Positions 17,082-27,202 of a DNA stretch of 64,000 bases are shown here, in pieces. The stretch lies in contig JBBRLB010000010.1 in NCBI GenBank assembly GCA_038231575.1, forward strand, positions 9,672 through 73,671, in the 5' to 3' direction. Position 1 is the stretch's first letter. The number at the start of each line of letters is the position of its first letter. The notes below the pieces were generated by a model that was given only the letters and a program-made list of their open reading frames with translations, was not told the DNA's origin and did no database searches. The translations under genes were made by a program, and so were the position numbers. This DNA comes from CAITWF01 sp038231575. GTDB taxonomy: Bacteria; Verrucomicrobiota; Verrucomicrobiia; Opitutales; Opitutaceae.

Positions 17082-17209
17082 GGAGGCGACGCTGTGGGAG
17101 CGGGTGCCGCCCGGCAAACTGCATTTCGCGTGGACCGTCGGGGTGGCCCGCGCAGGGGCGGTCGCGCAAGCTCGCCTCGCACGGCGATTCTTTCCCATGC
17201 TTGCGCCCC

Positions 17210-19912
17210 GTGAAAACCGTTCGACGAATTTTGTTTTTAGCACTCTGGGGCGCCAGCGCGGTGGCGCGCGCCGCCGATCTCGCCGACAAGGAACTTGACG
17301 CCATGCGCCGGCAGGTGGCTGCCGCCCGGGAGAAGCTGGGTGACAAGGCGGGTGTTCCCGAAGTCGCTGATCGTTTCGTTCCGATTCCGAAGGAGGCGCG
17401 CTGGCTTACGTGGGAGGAAGTTCGTCCGGCCTTCGTGCGCGCGCACGCCAAGCTCGAACAACTTCGCTGGTGGAAAATTGGTCTGGATCCGACGAGGACC
17501 GAGCATGCGCTGCGCGAACCCGCCGCCGTCGTCGCGGGTGGCGTGGAAGCCTTTCGCGCCAAACTCGAGGGCGCCGAGCGCAGCCTCATGCTCGCACGCG
17601 AAGCCGGTGACTTTCTCCTGTGGGCGCAGGCGCAGGCGGGCACCGGCGTGTTTCCGTTTCCCGCGGTGCGCGGCGGCAAGGGTGCGGCGTTTGTCGCGGC
17701 CGAACGTTTTCTGGCCCGCGCTGAGCGCGAAGGAAAAATCGCGGAGTTCGTGCGCCACGGCTGGGTCTTTGACGATGGTGCCGACGGCGGCCTGCAGTTC
17801 GACAACGGTGAGGCGGGCGTGGCGATGTTCGAACTCTATGAGGTCACCCACGACGAAAAATATCTGACCTCGGCCCGCCGTGCCGCCGACTGGGCGGAAA
17901 AACACGCGCTCGTTCGCAACTGGAACTACAACAGCTTCAGCGTGCACCTCCTCGCCAAAGCCTTTGCGGTGACCGGTGAGCGCCACTACCTCGAGGCCGC
18001 CACGCGCAAGGCCCTGGTCGGTGTCCTCCCCGGCCAGCTCACTGATGGTCCGCATGCCGGCCGTTGGCTCGACGCGCACAACGCGCGCCCCGCCTACCAC
18101 TACATCATGATGACGGCGCTCGCCGAACTCGCGGGCGTGCTGCCGGAGGAGCATCCGGCTCGGCCGGAGATCGTCGCCGCACTCAGACTCGGGCTGCGCG
18201 CGCGCAATCAGGAAATTCTCGGACCCGGCGCATCCAACAAAGACAAGGCGGTCGAAGCGCTCATTGTCGTGAGCCGGGTGTTCGCCGCCGACGCCGCGTT
18301 TCTCGGTGATTCGCTCACCACCGGCGCGCTCGATGCGCTGGGCCGATTGGTCTCGGAGCAGTCCCGCCGCGGCACCGATCCGCTCGGTCCGCACGAATGG
18401 GGGATGTTTCTCGCCTTTGCGGCCGCTCGCTCCGCACCACCCACCCGCGTTCCCGCGACGTCATTGCTGTGGGGTGAGCACGGCGAAAAATGGGATGCCG
18501 CCGGCCGGCTCCCGGATTTCTCCTACGCCGGCTACCATCGTGGGGAAACGCCGATCCCGGACGTCCCGCAAGTGGCCGGTGTGAAGGATTTCGGCGCGAT
18601 TGGCGATGGCGTGGCCGACGACACTAAAGCGATCCAAGCCGCGATCGATGCTACGAAGCGGGGCGCGGTGTTCGTCCCGCCCGGTCGCTACAAAATTTCC
18701 GACTACCTTCGCATTGAGAAGAGCGGCGTGGTGCTGCGCGGCGCGGGTCCGACGGAAAGCGTGCTGTGGTTTCCCCGCGGACTGGACGAGGTGCACCCGC
18801 GCGCGGGCCGCACCAGCACCGGTTCAGCGGCGAGCGGCTATTCGTTCGATGGGGCCTTTGTCACCGTGCAGGGAGACTATCAGGCCACGACCCTCGCGAA
18901 GATCGTCGCGACCGCACGCCGCGGGGAACGCGAAGTGCAGGTGGATCACGCGGCGGGTCTGGCGGTCGGCCAAGCGGTGCTGGTGGCGCTCCGTGAAACG
19001 CGCGAGCACAGCCTGAAAACGTTTCTCTACAGCGGCGATCCCGGCGACATCCGCCAGGGCAAGCAACTCGACACGAAAATGCTCCTGCGCATCACCGCCG
19101 TCAGCGGCGACCGCGTGCAATTCGACCGGGCGCTGCGTTTCGACACCCGGGCCGAGTGGCAGCCGGAAATCCGCCGCTTCGCCCCGACCGTGACCGAGTC
19201 TGGGATCGAGGAGCTGGGGTTTGAGTTTCCCGCGACCAAATACGGCGGCCACTTCAAGGAAAACGGCGCCAACGCGATCGAGCTCCGGCAGGTGCACGAC
19301 TGCTGGGTGCGCCACGTCGCGATCCGCAACGGCGATATCAGCATCAACGTCGTGGCCTGCGGCAACACGATCGATGGCGTGACGATTACGGCCGAGGCCA
19401 GTCGGGGAACGCGGGAAGCTGGCATCGACTGCACGGGCCATCACGGCATCCAGTGCAAGAGCGCCGAGGATAATTTCGTGACGAACTTCGATTTTCGCAC
19501 GAGCTACGTGCACGACCTGTCCGTCGAGCATGCGTCGGGCAATGTGTTCGCCCACGGCCGCGGCGACGACCTCTGCTTCGATCACCACAAGGATTCGCCC
19601 TACGAGAATCTCTACACCGACATCGACTGCGGCCGCGGCAACCGCGTCTGGCGTTGCGGTGGTGGCGCGAGTCTCGGCCGGCAGAGCGCAGGTTGGGAAA
19701 CGTTTTGGAATATTACCGCCGCCCAACCCATCGCGCCACCGCCGAAAGGCTGGGGCCCGAGCACGATGAATTTCGTCGGGTTGAAGACCACCGCGCCCGC
19801 AACCGTCGAGGCCGCCGGCACGTGGTGGGAAACCGCGCCCGCCAGCGACCTTACGCCACGCGATCTTCACGCGGCCCAGTTGCAGCGCCGGCTCGCGCGG
19901 CCCCAGCCCTGA
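17210..19912 (+). CDS. two-domain exported protein: helical toroid plus pectate-lyase-3-like beta helix
   Basis: 900 residues from a GTG that opens a signal peptide (KTVRRILFLALWGASAVARA); no ATG gives one. Residues about 25-440 are helical with the repeat style of an (alpha/alpha) toroid glycosidase or lyase (FELYEVTHDEKYLTSARR, DWAEKH). From about 458 a right-handed beta helix begins with the pectate_lyase_3 signature VKDFGAIGDGVADDT and continues VFVPPGRYKIS, VVLRGAG. The combination suggests breakdown of a uronic-acid polysaccharide at the cell surface. Specific activity cannot be assigned. It is divergent from the GH39 gene and converges on glpK with 6 bases between stops. Confidence 0.8.
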   Translation: MKTVRRILFLALWGASAVARAADLADKELDAMRRQVAAAREKLGDKAGVPEVADRFVPIPKEARWLTWEEVRPAFVRAHAKLEQLRWWKIGLDPTRTEHALREPAAVVAGGVEAFRAKLEGAERSLMLAREAGDFLLWAQAQAGTGVFPFPAVRGGKGAAFVAAERFLARAEREGKIAEFVRHGWVFDDGADGGLQFDNGEAGVAMFELYEVTHDEKYLTSARRAADWAEKHALVRNWNYNSFSVHLLAKAFAVTGERHYLEAATRKALVGVLPGQLTDGPHAGRWLDAHNARPAYHYIMMTALAELAGVLPEEHPARPEIVAALRLGLRARNQEILGPGASNKDKAVEALIVVSRVFAADAAFLGDSLTTGALDALGRLVSEQSRRGTDPLGPHEWGMFLAFAAARSAPPTRVPATSLLWGEHGEKWDAAGRLPDFSYAGYHRGETPIPDVPQVAGVKDFGAIGDGVADDTKAIQAAIDATKRGAVFVPPGRYKISDYLRIEKSGVVLRGAGPTESVLWFPRGLDEVHPRAGRTSTGSAASGYSFDGAFVTVQGDYQATTLAKIVATARRGEREVQVDHAAGLAVGQAVLVALRETREHSLKTFLYSGDPGDIRQGKQLDTKMLLRITAVSGDRVQFDRALRFDTRAEWQPEIRRFAPTVTESGIEELGFEFPATKYGGHFKENGANAIELRQVHDCWVRHVAIRNGDISINVVACGNTIDGVTITAEASRGTREAGIDCTGHHGIQCKSAEDNFVTNFDFRTSYVHDLSVEHASGNVFAHGRGDDLCFDHHKDSPYENLYTDIDCGRGNRVWRCGGGASLGRQSAGWETFWNITAAQPIAPPPKGWGPSTMNFVGLKTTAPATVEAAGTWWETAPASDLTPRDLHAAQLQRRLARPQP

Positions 19913-19918
19913 GCCCAA

Positions 19919-21406
<1,488 letters not shown>

Positions 21407-21429
21407 CGGGAAGCCGGGGTTTTTCGGGG

Positions 21430-22155
21430 TTACCAGCAGAATTTGAAAACCATCGCGCCGATTACGCCGCCGAGGATCGGTCCGACGACGGGCACCCACG
21501 CGTAACTCCAGTCGCTGCCGCCCTTGCCGGGAATCGGCAGCAACGCGTGGGCGAGCCGCGGCCCGAGATCGCGCGCGGGATTGATGGCATAGCCGGTCGG
21601 GCCGCCGAGCGAGAGCCCGATCGACCCGACGAGCACGCCGACGAGCGCCGGCGCGAAGCCTTTTTCAAAGCCGCTGTTTGGCACCATGTTTTCCGGTCGA
21701 AGGATTGCGAGCACACCGCCGACGAGCACCGCGCTGGCGATGATTTCCGTGACCAGATTGGCGAGGGGCTGGCGGATGGCCGGGCCGGTGCAGAAGACCG
21801 CGAGCTTGTCGCCCGGATTGGGCGTCACGGCCCAATGCGGCAGGTAGGCGAGCCACACGAGCACGCTGCCGAGCATCGCGCCGATCATCTGGGCGGCGAG
21901 ATAGGCTGGCACCTGCGCCCACGCAAACTTGCCGATGGCGGCGAGCCCGATCGTGACGGCGGGATTCAAATGGGCGCCGCTGACCGCGCTGACCGAATAG
22001 ACGGCGACGGTCACGGCCAGCGCCCAACCGGTGGTAATGACGATCCAGCCGGCGTTCTGGCCTTTCGTCTTTTGGAGGACAACATTGGCGACGACGCCGT
22101 CGCCGAGCGTAACAAGGATCATGGTGCCGATCAGCTCGGCGAGAAACGGAGACAC
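21430..22155 (-). CDS. glpF: glycerol facilitator / aquaporin (MIP family)
   Basis: 241 residues from a GTG at 22155 (VSPFLAELIGTMIL); the next ATG would remove part of the first membrane helix. Six hydrophobic helices and both NPA boxes are present: HLNPAVTIG and AINPARDLGPR. The Asp after the second NPA-Arg (NPARDLGPR) is the usual mark of glycerol-conducting members. It allows passive entry of glycerol across the inner membrane. glpK follows 23 bases later. Confidence 0.92.
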   Translation of the reverse strand: MSPFLAELIGTMILVTLGDGVVANVVLQKTKGQNAGWIVITTGWALAVTVAVYSVSAVSGAHLNPAVTIGLAAIGKFAWAQVPAYLAAQMIGAMLGSVLVWLAYLPHWAVTPNPGDKLAVFCTGPAIRQPLANLVTEIIASAVLVGGVLAILRPENMVPNSGFEKGFAPALVGVLVGSIGLSLGGPTGYAINPARDLGPRLAHALLPIPGKGGSDWSYAWVPVVGPILGGVIGAMVFKFCW

Positions 22156-22282
22156 GGGGGAGGGAGGGGTTGGGGGTTGAAACCGGCCCGCGAAAAAAAA
22201 CGCGGCGAAGCGAGGCAAGCGATTCTGCGTGAAATATCCAGACCGCAATCGCGCGCGGGACGGCGAATATTTTCCCGCCGAT

Positions 22283-23368
22283 TTATTCCGGCACCAGCTC
22301 CGGCACGATCGGGCGGCCGTTTTCGCGGCGGATCGACTCGAGGTTTTCGCGGACCAGTGCCCCCATCGATTCGCACCGAAGGTAGTCCTTCCGCCCGTAG
22401 TGCGCGGCGAGTTCCTCCCGGAGCTGCACGATTTTCTCGATCGGCGCGATCGGATCGCGGCTCATGTCGTGCAGGAGGAGGCCGAGCCGCTCGGAGGCGA
22501 GGTGCGCGCGCTGCAGGATGATCGCCTGCTCCTCGCGTTTGTATTGGTTCGCGGTTTCGTGGCGCAGGTGGCGGATGCAGAAATTCACCAGCGGCGTGTT
22601 TTCCTTAAAGAACTGCGGCAGGTAAAAGTTTTTGCGGCCGTTGTAGCTTTGCTGGTCGAAGTCCATCGCGCGGAGCCGCACCTGCCAGTCGTCGAAGTCG
22701 GGCGTGAGGAGGACGACGAAGTTGTAGCTGCGCATGTCGCCGAGCAGGCGGACGAAGCAGCGCTCGTTGAATTTCACGACTTCCTTCGCGATGCGGATCG
22801 GGCGCAGTTCCTTGTGCGCCAGCCAGCGGCCGATGAAGATGTCGCCGGGCAGGCCGACGATGTGTTCCTCGACGAGCGTCGAGCCGTGCGTGATGAAATT
22901 GAGCCGGTTCGGGGACAACAGATGCTCGAGTTCGAGACCGTAGACGCGCGAGGCGTCGGCCTTCTTGATGTAGAAATAGTCCTGATTGTCGTTGTAGGCG
23001 TTGACGATGCGGACGCGAAACGGCGTCGAGTTGCCGAACGTGCAAAAGTCGATCCGGTCGACGTAGAGATGGCTGAAGACGGACGTGTCGCCATCGGTGC
23101 GGAGGAGCGCGTAGATGCGCTTGAGGTCCTCGTTGAGCGAGCGCATCTCGTTCGGATCGTAGATGACCGTGTCCCACAGCGTGGGCTTGCCAGTCTCGTC
23201 GTTGAGCGGAATCCCCTCCTGAAAACCGAGCATGCGCTCGTAGCTGACCGGCAGATCGCGCTCGCGGCGGTAACGGCGCAAGTAGGCGCCCAAGTCGGCA
23301 CGAATCGGAAAGCTCGGTTTTTTCGCCGTGCGCGGAAAGTCCTGGGCGGGCTGCGCATTCGCGTCCAT
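22283..23368 (-). CDS. unknown protein with kinase-like motifs
   Basis: 361 residues, no signal peptide. Not recognised by name. Motifs recall the protein-kinase/aminoglycoside-phosphotransferase fold in order: YFYIKKADAS (about 131-140, possible ATP-lysine), VEEHIVGLPG (167-175), LLGDMRSYNFVV (208-219, resembling the catalytic GDxHxxN loop, with Arg in place of His) and RAMDFDQQ (233-240, resembling the metal-binding DFD/DFG). The N-terminal 20 residues are Pro/Ala-rich and disordered. It is 127 bases upstream of glpF on the same strand and divergent from the CAP gene. Kinase assignment is inference. Confidence 0.6.
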   Translation of the reverse strand: MDANAQPAQDFPRTAKKPSFPIRADLGAYLRRYRRERDLPVSYERMLGFQEGIPLNDETGKPTLWDTVIYDPNEMRSLNEDLKRIYALLRTDGDTSVFSHLYVDRIDFCTFGNSTPFRVRIVNAYNDNQDYFYIKKADASRVYGLELEHLLSPNRLNFITHGSTLVEEHIVGLPGDIFIGRWLAHKELRPIRIAKEVVKFNERCFVRLLGDMRSYNFVVLLTPDFDDWQVRLRAMDFDQQSYNGRKNFYLPQFFKENTPLVNFCIRHLRHETANQYKREEQAIILQRAHLASERLGLLLHDMSRDPIAPIEKIVQLREELAAHYGRKDYLRCESMGALVRENLESIRRENGRPIVPELVPE

Positions 23369-23494
23369 GCGCGCGAACCTGAGGCGCGGCCTGGGTGTTG
23401 GCAACCCCGCGTGGCGGCGGGCCGCTCGCGTCCGGGTGGGAAGCGCGCGAGTTCCGCGTTGTCAGGCGGGCCGCACGGAGTTTGTCTCGCCGGC

Positions 23495-24091
23495 GTGAAA
23501 AAGCGCGTGGCGGTCCTGGGATGGTTGCTCGTGACGGCGGGTGCCGTTCGCGCCGCCGAGCCGGCGCCCCCGGCCCAGGACCCGTTAATCCGAATTCAAT
23601 TCGGGTCGGACACCTCCTCGCCGCCGCCGGAAAATTTTACGCTCGCGGAATTGAATGCCGCGCTGCTCGCGGAGACGAACCGGGTGCGCGTGGAGCATGG
23701 CTGCCGGCCGTTGCGCCTGCTGCCCGCGCTCGCGGCCGCGGCCGCGGCGGATGATCAGGCGGCGTTCATGGCGCTAACGATGCGCGTCGCCCACACGAGC
23801 ATCATTCCCGGCCAGGAGGATCTGACGTCCCGCGTCAAAAATCGCGGCCTGCACCATGCGGCGCTCATCGCGGAAAACGCGCTCAGCACCGGCTTCCCGC
23901 CGCCGCGCAATCCGCCGCCGACGTGCGCCGCGGTCGCCGCCGACCTGATCGCGCAGTGGATGGACGCGCCCGGCCATCGCGCGAATTTGCTCAATCGCGC
24001 GTTCACGGACATCGGTTGCGCGGCGCACCGCGTGAATTTCTTCGGCAACCGCGAGTCGATTTTCGCGACGCAGGTTTTCGCCGCGCGCTGA
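23495..24091 (+). CDS. exported CAP-domain (SCP/PR-1-like) protein
   Basis: 198 residues from a GTG that opens a signal peptide (KKRVAVLGWLLVTAGAVRA). After a Pro/Ser-rich linker the CAP domain starts at LAELNAALLAETNRVR. The conserved cavity residues are visible: His in VAHTS, Glu in LIAENAL, and His in DAPGHRANLLN, followed by FTDIGCA. Cys pairs suggest disulfides, fitting a location outside the cytoplasm. CAP proteins bind lipids or other ligands; the target is unknown. The same frame stays open far upstream only because it is antisense to the gene at 22283-23368. Confidence 0.85.
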   Translation: MKKRVAVLGWLLVTAGAVRAAEPAPPAQDPLIRIQFGSDTSSPPPENFTLAELNAALLAETNRVRVEHGCRPLRLLPALAAAAAADDQAAFMALTMRVAHTSIIPGQEDLTSRVKNRGLHHAALIAENALSTGFPPPRNPPPTCAAVAADLIAQWMDAPGHRANLLNRAFTDIGCAAHRVNFFGNRESIFATQVFAAR

Positions 24092-24242
24092 CGAGGCGCG
24101 CGTCAAATCGGGCGCGGTCGGCTTCGACCAACGCCGGGTGGGGCCGGGACACATCGCGGGGGCTGCACCTTTTCTGTCCCAGGAACAGCGGCGCTCCTAT
24201 CTTCATCCCACCGATTGCCCTCGCACGGCTTTCGGCGAGGGT

Positions 24243-24788
24243 ATGGCCGTGAAACAAGTCGTTCGCAGTATCTCTGTTTTTGAATTGCACCGGCGTTTCG
24301 CCGAGGCCGAAAAAACCGCCCTGATTGATGTGCGGACGCCGGCGGAATTCGCCGCCGCGCACGTGCCGGGAGCGCAAAATGCACCGGTCGGCACGCCGGA
24401 ACTTGAAGCCTACGTGCGGAAAAATTGCGAAGCGGACACGCCCGTTTTCGTGATTTGCCAGTCGGGCGGCCGCTCGCGCCTGGGGTGCGAGAAGCTGGCC
24501 GCCACGGGTTGGGACGTTACGTCGGTCGACGGAGGGACGGCGGCATGGGCGGAGGCGGGCTATCCGATCGAACGGGCGCCGGGGGCGCGCAACGTGATTT
24601 CAATCGAGCGGCAGGTCCGAATCGTCGCCGGGTTACTCGTGGCGGCGGGATGCGGGTTGGGCTGGACGGTGCATTCCGGATTTTTCGCGATCGCGGCCAT
24701 CGTGGGTGCCGGCTTGATGTTTGCCGGCATCACGGATTTCTGCCGGATGGGGCTGCTCCTCGCCCGGATGCCGTGGAACCGCGCCTGA
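24243..24788 (+). CDS. membrane-anchored rhodanese (YgaP-like)
   Basis: 181 residues. Residues about 5-115 are a single rhodanese domain: LIDVRTPAEFAAAHVPGAQN, active-site Cys72 in VICQSGGRSR, and VDGGTAAWAEAGYP. Two C-terminal hydrophobic helices (about 126-145 and 147-165) form a DUF2892-type membrane anchor, as in YgaP of E. coli. It transfers sulfane sulfur, facing the cytoplasm at the inner membrane. Start ATG at 24243; an earlier start has no domain support. It converges on the next gene with 34 bases between stops. Confidence 0.9.
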   Translation: MAVKQVVRSISVFELHRRFAEAEKTALIDVRTPAEFAAAHVPGAQNAPVGTPELEAYVRKNCEADTPVFVICQSGGRSRLGCEKLAATGWDVTSVDGGTAAWAEAGYPIERAPGARNVISIERQVRIVAGLLVAAGCGLGWTVHSGFFAIAAIVGAGLMFAGITDFCRMGLLLARMPWNRA

Positions 24789-24822
24789 CGGATCCTGCTG
24801 AAGCCGCGGCGCAAAGGCGCCG

Positions 24823-25710
24823 CTATTTGACCAACAGTCGATCACACAACGCAACGAGCTGCGCCCGCAGCGGTTCGCCGCGGGCGGCGAAAGTGCGTTG
24901 GTGCGACTCGTATTCAGCGCGGCCGGCCGGCGTTTCAATCGGGATCGGTGAAAAGCCGAGGGCGGCGAGATCGTAGGGGCTCGCGCGCATGTCGATTTCG
25001 CGGATGTCGCGCGCGAGCGCGAAGCAGTCGGCGATGAGTTCGCTCGGCGTGAACGGCGCGAGTTTAAACGCCCACTTGTAGAGATCCATGTTGGCGTGGA
25101 GGCAGGCGCGCTGTTCGAGCTGCGAGGTGTCGGCGCGCGCGGGTTGCAGTTTATTCAGCGCGCGAGCGGGCGCGGTGAAGAAACGAAACGCATCGAAATG
25201 GGAGCAACACACCGGCTGGGACTCGACGATGCGCGCGAGTTCGGCCGGCGCGAAGCGGAGCGGATGGGCGTTGTGGCGGATTTCGTCGGGGGTTTGACGG
25301 TAGACCATCGCCCACTCGTGCAAGCCATAACAGCCGAAGAACGGCGGGCGCGACTGCATCGCGACGAGCTGATCGCGCAGCCACGTGACGAATTCGCGGC
25401 GATGCGCGGGCAGCGTCGCACAATCGAGCGCGATCCCATCGGCGGTTTCGCGGTAGACGGGCCAGCGGAGAAATTCGCGCGCGCCATCGCCCGCGAGCGC
25501 GACGTCCGGACCGGGGTGCCAGCGTCGCAGCCACGCGACGCGAAACGAATAATACGAAAACAGGAAATCGTGGACCGGATGTTTTTCGCCGCGCGCCGCG
25601 CGTGCCTGGTGCGCGTCGGTCCACGCGCGAATGCGGGCGTCGTGCGCGTGCTGGCGCGCGCGCCACTCGGGCTCGGCGAGAATTGTCGGCCTGGGCGCGA
25701 GCGCGGGCAT
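24823..25710 (-). CDS. conserved protein of a family often labelled 3-methyladenine DNA glycosylase
   Basis: 295 residues from the ATG at 25710, no signal peptide. Conserved blocks: HPVHDFLFSYYSFRVAWLRR, FGCYGLHEWAMVYR, CSHFDAFRFF, CLHANMDLYKWAFKL, DIREIDMRASPYDL. Proteins with these blocks occur in actinobacteria and others and are frequently annotated as 3-methyladenine DNA glycosylase, but I see no classical glycosylase motif, so the label should be treated with caution. The many conserved His and Cys residues could bind a metal. It starts 2 bases after the stop of the upstream gene, so the two are translationally linked. Confidence 0.65.
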   Translation of the reverse strand: MPALAPRPTILAEPEWRARQHAHDARIRAWTDAHQARAARGEKHPVHDFLFSYYSFRVAWLRRWHPGPDVALAGDGAREFLRWPVYRETADGIALDCATLPAHRREFVTWLRDQLVAMQSRPPFFGCYGLHEWAMVYRQTPDEIRHNAHPLRFAPAELARIVESQPVCCSHFDAFRFFTAPARALNKLQPARADTSQLEQRACLHANMDLYKWAFKLAPFTPSELIADCFALARDIREIDMRASPYDLAALGFSPIPIETPAGRAEYESHQRTFAARGEPLRAQLVALCDRLLVK

Positions 25711-25712
25711 AA

Positions 25713-26195
25713 TCAGAAGGTGCGCTCGAGCGACTGGCCGGGCTGCAACGGTCGCCACGCGGCGCCGAACTCGCGGAGCGCCACGCGCAGGCCGGCGAGT
25801 TCCGCGTCGTTGAGGTCGGGCGCGGGCACCCCGCGATGGCGGCAGGTGATGAGGAGGGTCTCGGCAAAGGTCACAGGGTCAGCCGCGCCGCCCCATTGCT
25901 CGGCTTGCAGACACTCGACGAGTGATTCGCTTTGCCGCGCTTGGATATTTTTCAACCCGGCGATTTTTTCGCCGTGGAGTTTGACGACGACCTGATCGAA
26001 CGAGGCCCCCGCGGAAATCTGGCCGAAGAAGGCGTCGCGCCAGTCGAGCGCCGTCTCGATCACGAAGTGAAAGGCGGCGTGCGGGAGAATGCCCTGACGC
26101 GGCATCTCGCCGCGCGTCGAGCTGCCGTCGGGGCGCACGCAGGCGAGCGTGTCGGCTTTCGCGGTGGGGGCGTTTTTGGTGAAACGCACAAGCAT
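25713..26195 (-). CDS. conserved protein of unknown function
   Basis: 160 residues, soluble, no signal peptide. Recognisable blocks are MPRQGILPHAAFHFVIETAL and DAFFGQISAGASFDQV, then a Cys/Gln-rich stretch (LVECLQAEQWGG). Family and function not recognised. It begins 6 bases after the BadF-type kinase gene and ends 2 bases before the next gene, so it is the middle of a compact operon. Its role may be linked to the amino-sugar kinase or to the downstream glycosylase-labelled protein. Confidence 0.6.
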   Translation of the reverse strand: MLVRFTKNAPTAKADTLACVRPDGSSTRGEMPRQGILPHAAFHFVIETALDWRDAFFGQISAGASFDQVVVKLHGEKIAGLKNIQARQSESLVECLQAEQWGGAADPVTFAETLLITCRHRGVPAPDLNDAELAGLRVALREFGAAWRPLQPGQSLERTF

Positions 26196-26201
26196 GACGC
26201 G

Positions 26202-27116
26202 TTAGGTTTTTTCGCGCACGAGCAGACGGCGGACGCCTTCGATGGGGGAGTCGGTAATCGTCGTGAGGGCGAACGGCGCCTTGGGCGCGAGGGAATCGGC
26301 GACGAGCGGATGCGTCAGCAACGCGCCGCTCAGCCCCACGCGCAGCGGATCGAGCGGCGTGTCGGGAAAAAGTTTTTTGGCGACGCGCACGGCGAGCGCG
26401 AGCAGTTCGGCGGCGGAGTCCGTGACGAGGGCCAGCGCGGTGGAATCGCCCTCGGTGGCGAGCCGCAGCACGGCGGGCGCGAGCGCGGCGACCACGCGGT
26501 TCGGTTCGCCGTGTTGATAAAAGAAACGCGTGACCATCGCGGCGTCCGCGTCGTCGCCGAGCTGCGTGTGATCGCGGACGAGGGTCGCAAGCCGCGTGCG
26601 CGGCTGCCAGCCCTGTAACTCGAGCAACGCGCGCGCGACGGCGCGGCGGCCGAGTTCATAGCCGCTGCCCGGATCGCCGAAACGCCAGCCGATGCCGCCG
26701 GCGTAGTGCACGGCGCCGTCGGGCCCGCGCGCGGCGACAAACGATCCGGTGCCGGCGTGAATCACGAGGCCGGGCGCGCCGTCGGTCGCGAGTTCGAGGA
26801 CGGGGAGCGAATCGGCGTCGGCGCGCAGGCGGCCGAAATCGGCCAGCGAGGCGGCGAATTCCTGCCAGAAACCCGCGGCGCCCGCCATGAAGAGCCGCGT
26901 GCCGGCGATGGCGGCCTTGGCGTCCTGCGCCTTCGCGTGATCGCGGAGCGTGCAGAGCGAGTCGGTGACGATCAGCCGCGCTTGTTCGGGGCCGACAACG
27001 CTTGGATTACAACCGGGTGCAAGGTGGCGCGCGACGATCTCGCCGCGCGCATCGACGAGGATGCACTCGGTCTTGGTGCCGCCGCCGTCGACGCCGATTT
27101 GATAGGATGAAGCCAT
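26202..27116 (-). CDS. BadF/BadG-type ATPase, N-acetylglucosamine kinase-like
   Basis: 304 residues, cytoplasmic. The ASKHA fold is shown by the phosphate-1 loop QIGVDGGGTKTECIL (6-20), the phosphate-2 stretch LVIHAGTGSFVAA, and the WRFGDPGSGYELGRRA motif typical of eukaryotic-type N-acetylglucosamine kinases. It probably phosphorylates an amino sugar. It is preceded by a SIS-domain protein on the same strand, a frequent pairing in amino-sugar recycling. A 67-base hairpin sits between the two genes and may lower transcription of this gene relative to the SIS gene. Confidence 0.85.
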   Translation of the reverse strand: MASSYQIGVDGGGTKTECILVDARGEIVARHLAPGCNPSVVGPEQARLIVTDSLCTLRDHAKAQDAKAAIAGTRLFMAGAAGFWQEFAASLADFGRLRADADSLPVLELATDGAPGLVIHAGTGSFVAARGPDGAVHYAGGIGWRFGDPGSGYELGRRAVARALLELQGWQPRTRLATLVRDHTQLGDDADAAMVTRFFYQHGEPNRVVAALAPAVLRLATEGDSTALALVTDSAAELLALAVRVAKKLFPDTPLDPLRVGLSGALLTHPLVADSLAPKAPFALTTITDSPIEGVRRLLVREKT

Positions 27117-27121
27117 CGGAG

Positions 27122-27188
27122 AATGTGAAACTCAGGAAATCAGGAAACGGAAGAAAGGGATTTTTCCTGATTTCCTGAGTTCCACATT
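27122..27188. repeat. long near-perfect inverted repeat (26-base arms)
   Basis: Arms 27122-27147 and 27163-27188 match at 25 of 26 positions, with a 15-base loop. Each arm holds a tandem CAGGAAA (CAGGAAATCAGGAAA). It lies in the 86-base space between the SIS gene and the BadF-type kinase gene in the same operon. It could end or attenuate transcription, protect the upstream mRNA, or be a dispersed repeat. There is no long T run on the gene strand right after the stem. Confidence 0.85.
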
Positions 27189-27202
27189 TGTCGGGGTTTT
27201 TC

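Noticed and set aside
15510..17213. 567-codon plus-strand frame
   Set aside because: It is the complement of the GH39 gene, which has catalytic motifs and a signal peptide.
22229..23494. Long upstream extension of the CAP-domain frame
   Set aside because: It runs antisense to the gene at 22283-23368; the GTG at 23495 opens a proper signal peptide.
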